Assembly (NCBI GenBank): GCA_030141605.1
Contig: JAQGDQ010000317.1
Location: forward strand, 1-64,000
Source of the DNA: Tubiluchus corallicola
Lineage: Eukaryota > Priapulida > Priapulimorpha > Priapulimorphida > Tubiluchidae
DNA: 64,000 bases
Reading direction: 5' to 3'
Below the pieces are notes generated by a model, which was not told where the DNA came from, did not search any database, and was given only the letters and a program-made list of their open reading frames with translations. The position numbers and the translations under genes were made by a program. Positions 50,049-64,000 of this stretch are shown piece after piece (position 1 is the first letter of the stretch; every line of letters starts with the position of its first letter).

Positions 50049-50462
50049 CCCCATACAGTAAAATTTATAGTATTGCATGTGACTTGTACAACAAAACCTG
50101 TGCAAGTATGGGCACACCTATGTTGAACGACATCTTTTAACCTAAACCTAAAAGTTTGAATGTGTCTAAGCATTAGAATCATGTAAAGATAAAGAAAATA
50201 CTGTTAATGTTACTGTTTACTCAGCCTGACTGATTATTACACCACTAAAGTAATCTAGTGGTCAGCTGCACTGATACACAAAACCAGAAGTAAAGACCAT
50301 AACCAGACAAAGTAATGGAATTAGGAAATCATCTGTGGATCAAGTTTTTGTTTCTGCCCATTATCACATTCAAACACTTTTTCTCCAAGCAGAAAAACTG
50401 ACTTCCTTAGCCACTAACATCCATATTTGAAACAGCTGCTCTGCGCCACTGGATTGCAGTAA

Positions 50463-64000
<13,538 letters not shown>

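Larger units (their letters stand above)
42868..50462. other. Convergent, repeat-rich intergenic region
   Basis: The SLC25A21-B and WDR81 genes both end into this 7.6 kb. It contains a Tigger-like miniature element, a second miniature element, a 35-40 bp minisatellite and a large 43 bp satellite, each listed. AATAAA at 43699-43704 may end the copy B transcript. No coding exon was supported. Confidence 0.65.

Noticed and set aside
48688-50126. Cys/His/Ile repeat protein frames over the 43 bp array
   Set aside because: The monomer is not a multiple of three and the frames repeat every 43 residues only because three monomers are 129 bases. There is no independent coding signal.

Overview
The window is nuclear DNA from an invertebrate-type metazoan. 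It is AT-rich, its genes are split by GT-AG introns, its intergenic DNA holds miniature transposons and minisatellites, and its protein set is animal: QSOX, an FHA-type PNKP, SLC25A21, WDR81 and TMEM86. I cannot name the species. No bacterial, CRISPR or viral features were seen. All exon models were built by hand from splice signals and reading phase. Every recognised multi-exon gene keeps an open frame across all its junctions, which is the main support for the coordinates.

Left part (1-18.9 kb). A quiescin sulfhydryl oxidase gene (QSOX, + strand, ten visible exons, 1312-10250) has an intact Erv/FAD half, but its thioredoxin domain has lost the CxxC site. On the minus strand follows a two-exon gene for an unrecognised four-helix membrane protein (12663-15688). 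Repeat-bearing, gene-poor DNA comes next.

Middle left (19-24.2 kb). Two tandem + strand genes encode polynucleotide kinase 3'-phosphatase. The first (19014-20918) has FHA, phosphatase and kinase domains in one coding exon. The second (21448-24193) has a seven-codon first exon, lacks the FHA domain and keeps both catalytic domains.

Middle (25.8-42.9 kb). Two copies of the mitochondrial 2-oxodicarboxylate carrier gene SLC25A21 lie head to head (copy A minus, copy B plus). Each has nine coding exons with all eight introns at the same positions, so this is an inverted gene duplication. The 3 kb spacer contains a hAT-type miniature element with a perfect 8 bp target duplication.

Right part (42.9-64 kb). 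Intergenic DNA with two further miniature elements and two minisatellites leads to WDR81 (minus strand, fifteen visible exons, 50463 to beyond the right edge; the N-terminal part is outside). The larger minisatellite has a 43 bp unit organised into 427 bp higher-order repeats. A 3.1 kb WDR81 intron hosts a complete TMEM86 lysoplasmalogenase gene on the opposite strand, preceded by a second, intact version of its first coding exon.

The genes do not form one pathway. The recurring theme is local duplication: tandem PNKP, inverted SLC25A21, a duplicated TMEM86 exon and satellite amplification. I found no convincing new multi-gene system. The best candidates for new biology are the QSOX without a Trx active site, the FHA-less PNKP paralogue, the inverted SLC25A21 pair and the alternative TMEM86 first exons.
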